The notes under the pieces: model-generated | Seen by the model: only the letters and a program-made list of their open reading frames with translations | Told to the model about the DNA's origin: nothing | The model's database searches: none | Origin: Patiria pectinifera | Taxonomy: Eukaryota; Echinodermata; Asteroidea; Valvatida; Asterinidae | Direction: 5' to 3' | Assembly: GCA_029964075.1 (NCBI GenBank) | Contig: CM057150.1 | Coordinates: 992,001-1,056,000 of the forward strand | Length of the DNA stretch: 64,000 bases | Made by a program: the position numbers and the translations under genes | Shown here: positions 1 through 13,200 of the stretch, in pieces | Position numbering within the stretch: the stretch's first letter is position 1 | Layout of the letters: every line of letters starts with the position of its first letter

Positions 1-3000
1 TTCGTAATTGCCATTTTCCCAAAAATACAACAGTTGGAAAGAATGTACATGTTTTATCCAGATCACTTACTTGGTTGTGTACAAAGTCTGTGGAGGGTTG
101 AATGCATTTTCAAAGGAGTTTCTCACAAAAATGGGAATGTTTCTCAGTCACAGATTCACGTCTTTTTAACATTTTTGCAATGACTGACCTTCATTGAGAT
201 AATGTATGACGAACAAAAAGTTACGTCAGGATTAAACACTACAGTGTATTTTCCAGAAGTTATTCACTTTTGAGAAAGAACAAAAAATCAACCCACGTTT
301 AGTTGTGGAATTAACAAATGGAATTAAATTTGAAATTATTTATGGCCAGATATAAATATCAAGTTCTGGCAAGGTAGACTGGTTACACCCCCAACGGTCA
401 GTATTGATAATATCTGGTCTCCTCGCAGGGCAGATCGTTTTTGAGCACAGAAATTCTGAAAGACAAAATTATATTGAAGTTATTGAGGAACAAGGACAGT
501 ACATCCGTAATAACATGATCTGGATTAAAATACTCTGATATGCAAATCGACATCTTGATTACAATAACTCGTTTTTTAAAGAATGCACTTACTTTTTAAA
601 AAGGAACCACTTAAATTGCTTCATTTGCTCTTTACTGAGTACTGAAAATAAAAACACTGCGCACAAACTAATTGCAATATATGAAACTAAACCAAAATCT
701 GAATTCCAAAAAGTAAAACTGATAAGAGTTTAACACTGTTTTAAAACACGTACGAATATACATTAGTCTAAATTTTAAAGACGCATTTCCTATGTTCTTT
801 TTGAGTCTCAACTCAAAACATGTATTTGTTACTTTTCATCGCTATTTTTCTAGCAATATAAACGTTATTTACCTTTGAATGAGACATGGAACAGAAAAAT
901 CCAACGACGTTTATTTATTGACTTATTTCTTCTCAAATTCGAATTAACGCTTCCAGACAATAATTTGATTCTCGCAGGGTGGGTTCACTTGTACTTTTTT
1001 AAAAATCCGTTAGGAGAAAAACATCCAATTGTGTTTTTTTTTGAGAGCACCGGGATGCATCTTTAAAGATCGACTGCTACTATAAGCACAAAGACGTAAA
1101 ATATGTAAAAGATAAAGTCTCAATAAAATCTATAATATACAGTTTAATTAGTACAAAAAAATACATATTTTGGTTGATCATTTGCAGGAAGTTGTAAATA
1201 TCAGGATGGAAGAAAACACCATCAAGCACTAGCTGCAAGCTCACTGTATTAAAAATATATCATTTAGAAAAATCTGCATTTCTTTAATTACAAATATAAT
1301 CAGTACGGTGTATTGGCAATTTAAAGTACTTATCCCTCATACAAATTTGTTTATTCAATTTTAATGCCTTGTTCATTTGATATATAAAAAAATATTTGTC
1401 AGATTTCAAAATCGTGGTCGATGATACAAAAGCAATTTACAAGCCAGATACTCTCCATTAAACGGTGCATAAACTGATCTCAAATGCACAACAAAATACT
1501 GAGTATATTTCTGTTACACAAATTATCCAATCGGGAATATATTTAATATTTCCCTGCGTGTTGGATCAGGTGGTTTATAGCATAGTATAGGTCAATAAAA
1601 AATAGCTCCGAGTAACATGATTATATAACTTTCAAAATGCCTTGTCAAACTTAAACAATATTTCATTTTAAACAAAAAGTTGTCTTAAAAATTCATACCG
1701 GAAGGGGAATTTTAAGTTTTATGCCTATTAGAAAAAATATGATGACTTATATCAGCCCTTTCAACAAACCAGAGAGTTAAAACAAACCAATCAAATTTAG
1801 GGAAGAAGAGCGTTATTATGGTGTGAAATGATGTAAGATCCGCAATTGTACATGTAAAAAAAAAATACAAGTAAAAAATGGTCTCTCAAAACAGGAATAT
1901 TACTCTTATTTTGTCATCAAGCACAAAATCCGTAGGATTTTTCTGAGTCAAAGATGTTTTAAACAATTTTAAGTATAAACTTTATTGTCCATTTTTGCTT
2001 GTGAGTTGTCCCACAGTGATAAAAGTAGGCCTAAAGGGATTTTCATCCAAAAAATGCCTTTAACATATCCACAGTGTCAATTACACCTCATCACATGGAT
2101 TCTGATAAGGCACGTTATTCTGATGTGACAAAGCACAAAGGCATATCGGATTGTTCAGAAAAATAAACCCGGTCCATATTTTTGTGACCATTTACAGAAA
2201 AAAACCCATACTGAACTCCAACTTCAGAAAATTATGTTCACTTTAGGTGTGCAGGGAAAAAGAGACCACGCTGTTCCCAAATAATTTGATGACCACCCCC
2301 CCCCATAAAAAAGGGGGGAGGGGGGCACTTTCTGTACAAAATAATGCTTCTTTATGTTTTGGAGCACCGTATGCACTGATATTCTTTAAATTTTAGTTCC
2401 ACAACTTTTTTTCAACCCAACGCTTCCTCAAAATGGAATGATCACCTCTTGTACCTTTTCCCCCTTCCAGTTATCAATGGCGATGTGTGTCCATACTGAA
2501 AAAAACCTTAATGTAATGTGACGATTGTTAGTATATTAAAAATAATGGAAGGAACAAAGTCAAATATATTTACAAAAATTAAATGATATTACAACTCATA
2601 AAATGTCTGCATAAATTATTACCGTTTTGCATATTTCCATATATTATACAACTATGACAACCACGATTAATACAAAATTATTTTTGATATATATCATTAA
2701 AGTACACACTCAAAAACTAGTTAAAAACCAAACTGTAAACATTTTAAAAATAAACGGTCTTGGATAAATGTCTGCCTACTAAATAAAAATGATCAAATAA
2801 TTGAGCTAAAGAGAGAATTTTAAGAAAAGCTGCCAATTCTTAAAATGTGCACATTGCATTCAAGTGAAGAATTCATTTGAGCATGGGTGGAAGAAAAAAA
2901 CGATACAACAAACAACAGTATAAGTACTGTCTAATTCTCTCCCCTATGGACTACGCGCACGAACAGTGCATGGCGCTTAGTGACCCCTTTCAATAGCACC

Positions 3001-3341
3001 AGTGGGAGGGACATGCTGCATGCGCGTACTGACTTGTCGCGTACTGACTCGTATGCATTATATAGGGAAAAGTACCACGATTTTGTTTTGAATCTACACC
3101 AATTGGTAATAACTTGGCACGAGCGTCAGGTGCTCCTGTAATGTGCTCAAGATTCCCTCCCAGTGGCCCCCCAACTCTCCCTCTGTAACCGTTGAGGGGG
3201 TACTTGCGCACAGAGTCTATAAGAGCCCTGTATTTCTCAATTCACCGCTTCATGATGCTGTACAGCACAAACCAATTAAATTTTATGAAAAAAAAAAGAA
3301 ATTTGGTTTATATTATACTTTTAAAATCTTGGCAAGGAATG

Positions 3342-3347
3342 TTTATT
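3342..3347 (-). promoter_or_regulatory. candidate polyadenylation signal AATAAA
   Basis: TTTATT on the plus strand reads AATAAA on the minus strand, about 750 bases after the receptor stop codon. It is the first such hexamer I noted downstream, but others occur near 1,978, 1,348 and 908, so this is only a candidate. Confidence 0.2.
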
Positions 3348-3602
3348 TACAGCTTGTTCAGATGTTGAAAATTAGACACATTTTATAGGTTAAATCGTTT
3401 TTTTTTTCAAAGAAGGTTTTTGTGTTTAAACATATTCTTCTGCATCCTAGAATGTGATCATTTGGTTCAAGGAAAGATTTGGTTTATCATGAGATAAACC
3501 ATAACGAGAAACTAAGTACAAAACATAGGTGACATATTTCACAATCATGTGTTCTCTCTCTACTCATATCTTTGAGACTTTGTGACAACATTTTCTACGA
3601 TT

Positions 3603-3662
3603 AACTGGGTGGGACTCGAACCAACAACCCCCCGATTACTAGCACAGGTATCTTGTGATTCA
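3603..3662 (-). repeat. tRNA-like repeat core (minus)
   Basis: Read on the minus strand it contains a B-box-like GGTTCGAGTCC with a short T-arm (TGGGTGGGACTCGAACC on the plus strand), preceded by a D-arm-like and anticodon-arm-like stretch. It resembles the tRNA-like cores near 24.0, 24.4, 56.3, 60.6 and 60.9 kb, so it is a dispersed tRNA-derived repeat and not a functional tRNA gene. Confidence 0.45.
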
Positions 3663-4098
3663 CTATTTAAATGTACAACTTTAGTATGATGTACACATAC
3701 CGATCACATACAGGTATAACATGTATAAGGCTGCATCCGAATCAGCTGTCTACAGCTAGGTCTAGGTCTGCGCCTATTGTAAAATACGCCGGGACGCGCT
3801 GACAATACCAGCAGCCGTAGCTCTAGCTCTGGAAACCCGTTTCGGACACGGCCTAACATTGCATTAAGGCTTGCTCATAATTAATGTGAATGTCAGGAAC
3901 ATTGGACGTCACACAAATTTGCAGTAAAATTTGCAAGAATTGGAATGTTTTCAACAAGTGCGAATTTGCAGCATACGTGCACTTGCCATGACATCACACA
4001 TTCTCATTCAGTTTTGCACCGAGCATGAACATGCCTTAAGGAATGTCTTGGAACACGTTTCATATTTACGGCTGAGCGAAATCATTCCTTATCAGCGT

Positions 4099-4236
4099 CT
4101 ACTTATCCTCCGGTTTCATCCGTGCGAAGTCCAGCGAAGCGTACTCCGTTGATTCCTCTGTCTGGATGGGTGGTTGGTCTACAGGATGTTGCTTCATATG
4201 ACCCACCTCAGCATAGATCAAGCCGTCCTCGGTCAC
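4099..4236 (-). CDS. receptor exon 25: terminal exon with LIYAEV and TEYASL motifs
   Basis: Acceptor CTATTTTCCCAG, then 138 bp to the TAG stop (4099-4101). It codes VTEDGLIYAEVGHMK, then QHPVDQPPIQTEES, then TEYASLDFARMKPEDK. LIYAEV is a full ITIM match. TEYASL is TxYxxL, near the ITSM consensus TxYxx(V/I). The two tyrosines are about 27 residues apart, close to the ITIM-ITSM spacing seen in paired inhibitory tails. No PDZ-binding C-terminus is obvious. Confidence 0.9.
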   Translation of the reverse strand: MTEDGLIYAEVGHMKQHPVDQPPIQTEESTEYASLDFARMKPEDK

Positions 4237-7200
4237 CTGGGAAAATAGATTACAAGAAAGGATTATCATTATATTAGTTATCACCCAAGTGCGAGTGAAA
4301 AAGTGTACTGCGTCTGTGTCCCATATTCCACGAGGCCAAAGGCTGAGGGGCAAATGAAACACAGACACACTACATTTCCGTGAGTTTGTTACTGCATTCA
4401 ATAGGGGACGTTGAACAATAGAGGACAATAGGGTCCCCAATTCCTGAAGGTCCCAAATTTGGCGATGTGTAGAAATTATATGGGAGGTCTTCCTAAAAAG
4501 TTAAAAATACAACCAAAAGGGGGACAATAGAGGGACCCAATTGCAGGCAAATACACACTTCTGTGGGTGCAAATGGGTAAAGCAATTTTCTTCAAGTAAA
4601 TTTGATGTACAGTTATGATGGAACAAGCACGCTGTACACACACTTGTCAGCAGTTATCGTTCACGTGCATGCAGCAGGAATAGCATAGGCATCTTAGAAT
4701 AGCAGAATATGTGGAGTGTGACATGGATCGTGGTATTAAGTATAGGACCTACATTGTAGTGTTAGGTATATCACACTGTTGTTGCCATGGATTGACAAAT
4801 CAAAACTGCCCTGCCTGTTACTCCCAGTCCCGCCCAAGACTGCCCAGCACTTATCAGACTTATGGATTTGTCAGGGAATATTATAATGTATGTAACACAA
4901 TGCAATACAAGTGCTGGTCAATTTTATCTACATATACTAGTGTAAAGTAAAGTCTTTCAGGAGCAAAATATATGGCCCATCAGGCAGGAGTTTATGTCCG
5001 GATGAAACGACAGAGAATTGTTCCCCCTGGACGGGATGCCAGTCCATCGCAGGTTATTCCCCAGCTAATGCCGGTACCCATTTATACACCTGGGTGGAGA
5101 GGCAAGTGGGATAAAGTGGCCTGCCCTAGGACACAACATATTGCCAGCAGTTGGATTCGAACCCCTGGCTCTGATCATGAATCACAAGGCCCTAACCACT
5201 GGGCCAGACTCTGTTTTCCCATGTCCCTACCCTTAGTACACAAGGGCGGATCCAGAACACAATTTTTGGGGGGGCCAAAAAAAATTTTGGTACTCCAAAA
5301 AAGTGGGTCCAAAAATTACGGCGTGGGGTTCGGGGCCCGCTTAAGGGCCCCGAAAAAATTTTGGATTCTAGATGCTCCGTGGTGCGATCTGAGGCATTTT
5401 CTGACCACTTTAACCAATGTTTTTTTGAGGAAAAGATGGTGGTGTACTCATTGCCTGCCTTTTTTGCGATGTCACATATAAAAAAAAAAAAATTTGGTTT
5501 CGTTTTGGGGGGGGGCCATGGCCCCCTTTGGCCCCCCCCCTGGATCCGCCCTTGTTAGTACATTGTTATACTCTATTTCTAATACATGTATAAGGAAATA
5601 ATTTAATAAACAGCCCTAATGCTTTTGAATGAAGTACATGTACATAAAGTTCAAAGACTGGCCTCACTATGCTGCATGAGGGCTCCCTTCATGGACACCA
5701 TTAATTGCACGAAGAAGACATGACTGTTTGCCTATCGTTTTTATCTTTGGCAAATAAATATTGCGTGTGGGCTTAAGCGTGGTAAATCCATCACATTGTT
5801 GACACATCCGGGTTATGGTTCCGTCAAGCATGTCAAGTGTTTTGTTTTGGACTGTTATGCATGGACTTATGCCAAAATCACTTGAAATTCATTACGTGCT
5901 TATAAATTACAAACAAAATGACAGAATTTCCTTATTGTTGTTCTGGTTCATGCAACTTGCCATGAGGAAGTAAGTTGCAAAACTAAATTTTTGGGTCGAC
6001 AACCTTAATGACTAAAGCATGAATCATGTTTTCATGTACATGTAGTATTTAGACTGCCATTTGGTATAATGTTTGAAGATATGAAGATCTGATACCCATA
6101 CAACAGTATTATTGTTGCCAAGTTCTTCAGCAAAAAATAATAAAACCCTGAAAACGCAGCGTGAGAAGACGACCTTTAACACATCAAGCCCATCACCCCT
6201 CGCCCTTCATCTGTTTATTTTCTATTTTTATACTATCCAATCCATCTGTATATTTCACACGGATTCTACACAACATTTATCTTTTGTAATCAGACAGACT
6301 TTGCACTTTATCACTAAGTAAAGTCAGAAATCCCCTTCTAGAATTTTTCCTCTGTTTACTGACATTATTGAAACCGAAACCCTCTGTAGATATTTGCTTA
6401 ACAGTGCCCATTGACAAAGTTTCAAGTATTGAAACTAACGCCTGTAAGCAAACTGACAATATGGAGACAAACTCATTGTTAGCGAAAATGGCCTTTTTAT
6501 TTCTAGGTTTTGTTTCCAGGGAAAAGGGAGAGAGCCAAAATGGGGATTTTTAAATTAAAACCCCAATTTTTCTCTGTCAAACTATTTTTGGAAGGGGCAG
6601 TTGCTGCTGCACTTCTAAGAAAATATACAAATTTAAAAAGCAACAAGATGTCTCTATGACACTTTAATGCTTTATAATTGTAATGTCATTCCTGATAAAT
6701 GTTTATTTTTAAGACAGAACAAAGAAATGTATCATGGCTCTTGAACATGTTAAAGTGGGACACTTGGGGAAAAAAAGGTTGCTTATGAAAAAAGACTAAC
6801 AAATTTACGGGGGGGGGGGGGGCAATATTTTTATGAGGGGGCGTGTGCTCTCCACTTACTTACGCAGTTGATTCCAAAACTCAGCCAACTGAGCTATCCA
6901 GCCAATCCTACCGGTATGTTGCTAGTCCCCATTTTCCCCAATATTTTGTCCAGCAACAATTATTTGTTAAATTCTTTTTGTAGTAAAAAGAAAAGAAGAC
7001 TCACCACTCGTCCACTTGTGTCCTGTTGCCCCCCAACACTTGCATAAGTATCAGCAGAGTCTAAATGATCAAAACGAAAAATGTTCGTTTAAGGTAGAGT
7101 AAACCATTTGTAATTTTTGCATTTTTGAACAAAGGTGCTCAAAATCTAAAGACAGATGTTTAATAGCTAATCTGCTGAAGTTTTGGCTCTGTAAAATGCT

Positions 7201-10200
7201 GTGTATTTCGAGAAAACGGAACAAACATATACACCATCTCGAGACACAATCCCAAATCTGCATTCAGGACATGATTGTCATTCAGCGGGTCGTCACAGAT
7301 TCGCCAAATTGCAAACCAACTACAAATTTGATGGCACGGGGCATGATTTACCGAAATTTGCAAAAATGTGTCACTTGACACATATTTGAAAATGACCTTC
7401 TTTCATTGATTTCTTCAAAATGACAGCTTGACAGAACGAATAATTTTTACCGGGAGTTTATTACCATTACTTATCTTTAAACCAAGTAAGCATTCTCACA
7501 ATAATGTGGTCGGCTACTTTTTGGATAGCTGCAAATGATCTACTCTCCCTTTAAAATCTTTGCTTGCTTTCATCTGTTCCTATGCTCCCAATCATTCCTT
7601 CCTCCTTGCCCTGCTCCCCCTTTACACTCTCCTCAGCTTACGTATTATAATAATGATTTTCTCTTCACTGTTGCCGATAAACTGCAAGATTTCATAATAT
7701 AGTTGATTCGTGTACACCAGCACTTACAGGAAAGTTCTATCAGAACTTTTTGCTTTTTGTACCTTTCAATGTACGTGAAGCTACTTTTTGATTACGAGAC
7801 AACAAATGCGAGGAAAGCGATGCGGAATTCATCGGGGAAACGGGAGGGGGGGGGGGGGGTTTGGTACCCGATTGAAGGTACACCATAAATCGGTTGCTGA
7901 GTCAGACCGGAAGTCAGTGGTGTCCGACAATACCCAAGCCGCAGGACAAAGAATTCACTGGACTGGCACACACATCATTGACCAGGATGCACACTTCCTA
8001 TCACTTAAGATATGGGAGGCAATTCTGCCATCATAAGCTGTCAATGAACCATGGCTAAGGTTACCAGCTAGCGGCAGTTTACGAGGCAATCTTACAGCCT
8101 CATAATCAAACAGAGACAGGACAGTAGCGTCACGTACATCAGTGTTGTAGGACTCGAGTCCAGGACTCGGACTCGAGTCATATTTTTCGTGACTCGGACT
8201 CCACTTGAGTCACATTGGAAAATGACTCTGTCTCGGACTTGACCATGATGACTAGGACTCGAGCTGCGAGTCACGTATTTTCATCAAAAGAAAAAACATA
8301 ATGTTATGTATTTGTGCGACAAACGTAGCATTCTGTTTTACTCCATAGGCAAAACATGGCGCCGTGGAAAATCGTATCTAGTGGCCGTGCATGGACACAG
8401 CGCCTGCACGACGAGCACCAGGGCACAGTGCCATGCCAAAAAGTGTCCGGTACCAAAAAGTGTCTGCTTACAACAATGCTAATACTAGGCTGGGGATTTT
8501 TGAGCTAGGGATTTACTTAAAAGACAGAAGGGATGATTGAACAACAAATTTTTCAAAAATGATGAGTTTGGTGAACAACTAAGAACAAGTGACTCGTGAC
8601 TCAGACTTGTGACTCGAACTCGGGGCTTGTGACTTAGGACTCGGACTCGACGTTGGTGACTCGACTACAACACTGAAGTACATTGAGAAAGGCAGTCGGA
8701 CGGTTGCCGAAAGCTGTGATAGAATTTTCCCGTAAGTGCTGGTGTACAAGAATCAACTATATTATGACTGATCCTCAGCAAAGGAACCTTCATGTCATTA
8801 ACATTTTACTTTATTTTAGATATAATCACAAAAAAAGACAACCCGATATGAATTTACCTGCAGCTGGGGGGCTCTTTGCCTTGTCTTTGTCACTGATCTG
8901 CACCTCTTCATATGCTGACTCCTCAGCAGCTGAAATAAAATAAGTCGCACAGAGGAATGTCAAAACTCCTACAATGTCCAGTTTCATTCTTAAGTCATCA
9001 CTTTCTGTAAATGCCTGAGCATCATCAACTATTATAAAACAAGACTACACAGACCAGCTTGTACAAGCCTATTTTATTAAAGCTGGTCTACTTAGGGGTT
9101 TCGGTTTTGTAGGGGTCTATGTTGTGGGAGTCCTTAGGATCCAAAGAGACCTTTTGGGTCACAGTGAGGCTCAATCACAACTCATTGACAGTCAGTGAGT
9201 CAGTCAGATACAATGAGGACACGAGGCTGAACCACCAAAACTAGATTAAAAGTGTACTCCAATACTCATTAGTTCATTATTGTCGTGGCCTTATTGTTAA
9301 GGTTAACTCGAGTAGCTGATTTCACGAAACTTTACGCAATGGCGCAACTCCACTTGCACCACCATTTATTGCGTTAGCTGCGCAACATTTCACGTTGCGC
9401 AACATTTAACTTATGACACATTTCAAGAAAGTCTCACAGTGCACAAATCTGCTACTTGCGCAATATATTATGGCGTAACTTGCGCAATCGACTTACATAT
9501 AGGTGGCCGAAGTTGTGGCGTACGACTGAACATGACCTATTTTACCAGCAAATCGTGAGCGTCATGGAGCCTGTCATTGCACATTTTATTAAGGTTGATA
9601 CAAGACACTCACAGCTTCTTGTTTGAGGTTACTGAATTTCTATTTTACAAGTGACAATTTTTTTAGAGTTGCTGCACCATTCCAAAGAAAGTCCAAAAAA
9701 AATAATTTTCAGAATGGCGGGCTGGGGTGATTCAACCACTGTGTGTCTTGTCTATGGTTGTTCTGTTATCTGTCCGTTGTGTGTGTCTTTCCCAATGTTT
9801 GTGTAAGTCTTTTATAAGTCTCTTATCGTGGCCGTCTCGCTAGTTGCTCTACTGTGTCTGTCCGTCTTAACCTGCCTGTTTTAGACAACTTATTTCAATT
9901 GTTCACCTAGTTATTTTAAAGGTTTTTCTTGTATAAGTTTTAGTTTGTTCTTAAATTTTAACTGGTTCATTTTTATTTATGTGAAGTGCCTTGAGCGTAA
10001 ATTTTGACGGATTTGGCGCTTTACAAGAATTTGATATTTTATGTTTAGATTATTTAAAACAATGGGCCGCTATATGCCAAATTTGGTAAGTTGAATGCAC
10101 AGCTGCACAACAACTTTGCTCTGCAAGTCGTACGCATGGCACAAACTACGCACTTTTTCCTGAAATCGGCTGCTGGTCTTAATTACACACACAAAGCTTA

Positions 10201-13200
10201 GCTTCAGTTGGAATTCAAAATGCACATTACAAAGACTGGACTGGTCCTCTAGACTGGTCCTCTGGGCTAGCAAAAACCAATTCTTGGAAAACATGTTTAA
10301 AGCCGGTCATAAAAACTCATAAATTGCCATCTGTACCTCTGGATGACGGAGGAACGTATTTCTTGGGTTTCTTCTTTGCTGCGTAGTCATCTGATGGTAA
10401 GACAAAAAAATGGAATATCAATAAGATTAGAATCGTAGGTGGGCTTGGTTGGTGGCCTCAGGCTACGTCATAAAATGGAATTTGCGTCAATATCGAATTC
10501 TGCCCTTTGGTGGAGGGCAAAACCCAATGTTGAATTCTCGTCCTCTTTACTAGGCCATGGTTTGCAACTACACATGCGCCTATGCAAGGGCGCTGATAGC
10601 TTCTCAGAAACTGGGGAGATATACCTTGATCAGAACTACTGTGATAACCAAGTGTGAAACGCAAAGCCCTAATGGCGTGGGGTTCGGCTTAAGGGCCCCA
10701 GAAAACTTGTGGTGCGATCTGAGGCAATCTCTGACCACTTTAACAATCTTTTTTAGAAAAAGATCATCATTTAACCATATTTTCCGAGTTTGGAGTCGCT
10801 GAATCAGCAATTTTGAGATATAGAATCAAATAGGCTACAACTTTTATTCGGGGACGAAAACAGTGGGGGGCAAACGATATGAAATCCACCAACTTTAAAA
10901 GTGGGGGGGGGGGGGGGAAGTGGGAGGTGTACCTACCATGAGGTGGTTTGGGTTTCTTGTCCTTGTTGACTTCAGCATAGGTCACATCAGGCAGATCTGA
11001 AATGAAACAGACACAGATTAGTCCGATTACAAAATGAAAAATCAAACTAACTGCAGTGAGATGTGAACCTGCGACCCCCAGAATACCGTAGCAGACACAG
11101 TGGAGTTTTCCTTTTCCCACACTGCCAGTATGCCGGGCTCCACGCACAAGTGCCCCCACAAAGGTAAGAAAGGGAGAGGTATCAGTAGGGGAGACCACTG
11201 GATTGCAACTTCCAAGGCCATACTGTTAGAACCTGATGCCAATTGGTGGCAGTGGCGTAGCCACCAGGGGGGCGTGGGGCGGGACGACCGCCCCCCCCCC
11301 CATGAAACCTTGTCTCCCCCCCCCCCCCCCACTGAGATTTTGAGTTTCTAAAAATATTATCATTGATCTAAATCTAAATAGTCGCGAATGATCCACATGA
11401 TGACCACTGAGAAACGACCCTTCGACCGGCGACCGCGGACCAGTAAGCTGACAACCGGCGTGACATAGCGCATAATGATAATCTAAAATAATTATTGGTT
11501 AAAGTGGTAAGAAATTGCCTCAGATCACACCACAGAGCATCGACAATCCAATTTTTTCGGGGCTGATTCAATGACATAAAAAAAAATTACATAATCATTG
11601 CAAAGATTAACAACATAAAATGTTTTGTGTGTATTCTCCTTGCAGATGCCTAACAGTAGAAAAAACACTCAAATTCAGGAATATCTTAGAGGGTTAAAGT
11701 TTGGTTACGTTTGGGACATAGCGGGTGCGAATTGGACTTGCCCTCAAAGGATAGTCTGAAGTGAAATGAACTTACTTGTGGGAGCTGATCTGGCCGATTG
11801 AGGCTTAGGAGGCAATTTAGTCTTGTTGACCTGTGCGTAGGTGTCTGAAGGAATGGGGAGAAAAGTAAATAATAAATTGTAAAGGTTTTATCAAATACCA
11901 TGGTCCATCACTATTAGTAGCAAAACAAGGATCCCATAGCAACCAATGGTCACCTTACATTTTCTATGACACAGTGTCGTATCTAAATGGTGGTCACATG
12001 TCAAAGTACCAGGTCAACTGCCAAGATTTGAAATATGTCAGTACTCTAACTTCTACACTGGTTCCAACCTATCCTTCTCTAAATTTCGAGAATAGGGTCT
12101 GGGAACCAGCTTAAATTTGCTCCACTACATGTATCAATGCAATAAGGTTTAAATCTGTCCTATGACAATTAGTGATTTCCAACCGTAAATAAATAAACTT
12201 GACATAAAGCTTTGTATCAAGTACCCCCGGTACATGCACATAATGCTTTTAAAAATTCAACCAGAACATTAAACAAGTTCTACATCACATCACACTACAC
12301 ATAAATGTACAAATGTAGAACATTTACATGCAGCATGCAATCTACTTGTTTAACTTTTCGCTATCGAAGTGTTGTAATCGTGATGGATTAAGCCACACAC
12401 ATGTGCATGTGTATTCTAAGAAAAGTAAAATCATTCGGAAAATTGGTCAATAAATGCTGCCTCGCAATGGTCACAGTGTTACGCTGCAGACTGTAAACAA
12501 CGAAATAAAAGTCACGCCTGAAGATTCCCACTTTCTTAACCTTGGTGCCGGAGGCTGTGTACACGCAAAAGGTATGCGGTATTTGGAACAGATAACAGAT
12601 AAACATGCAGGAACCTGAGCGAGGTCGGAAATATCTGTCAGCGACCCGCTCGCAGCAAGCGAGGCCAAAAATATGAGTGTGCTGCCCAAGGTTGATGGCT
12701 TCTACCCGCCTGGCTTGAGGTCAGGTGGAAATATATCCCGCGCCTCGTTCCGTTCTTGTCAAAATAATCCCAGCGTGAACTGGTTAATGAGACAGCACAA
12801 CATGCTCGGAATAAACACCAGTCCGTAGTGAATGGTGGCCTTGAATCGGCATGATGCCGTTGCTGTGCCAACGACCGTTTTTAATGATCTTACGTAACAC
12901 TTCGATAGTGAATTGCACAAGACTATGCTAGAATCAAATTATCAGGCCCTTCCAACCATTACATCAACAAGCATTTTGCTACATGTACAATGTATTACAA
13001 CATCTAAATACTCACCCAACCTGCTAACTACCGTATGCTAGTGCAATGACAGGTGTTCATGTATGGTTTAGAAATGACTGATTACAAGTACTTCAGAGAC
13101 TTAACATAATTATTTCATTGAGACCAAAGCTGGCAGTATAACATGACCTTCAGATGTTAGTGTAAATCTTGATCCTCTGCCAAACCCTATTAGTATCACA

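Larger units (their letters stand above)
1..4098. other. 3' flank / possible 3'UTR, no gene seen
   Basis: AT-rich sequence downstream of the stop codon of the minus-strand receptor gene. Every open frame here is short and has no recognisable domain or splice context. It holds a poly-C/poly-G stretch near 2,290-2,330 and a tRNA-like repeat near 3,600. Part of it must be the receptor's 3'UTR, but the cleavage site cannot be fixed from sequence alone. Confidence 0.6.

Noticed and set aside
4972-5481. 169-codon plus-strand frame
   Set aside because: It runs across an antisense SINE and a MITE; no independent protein signal.
10439-10810. Overlapping open frames on both strands
   Set aside because: They cover a MITE relic and low-complexity intron; no homology signal visible.
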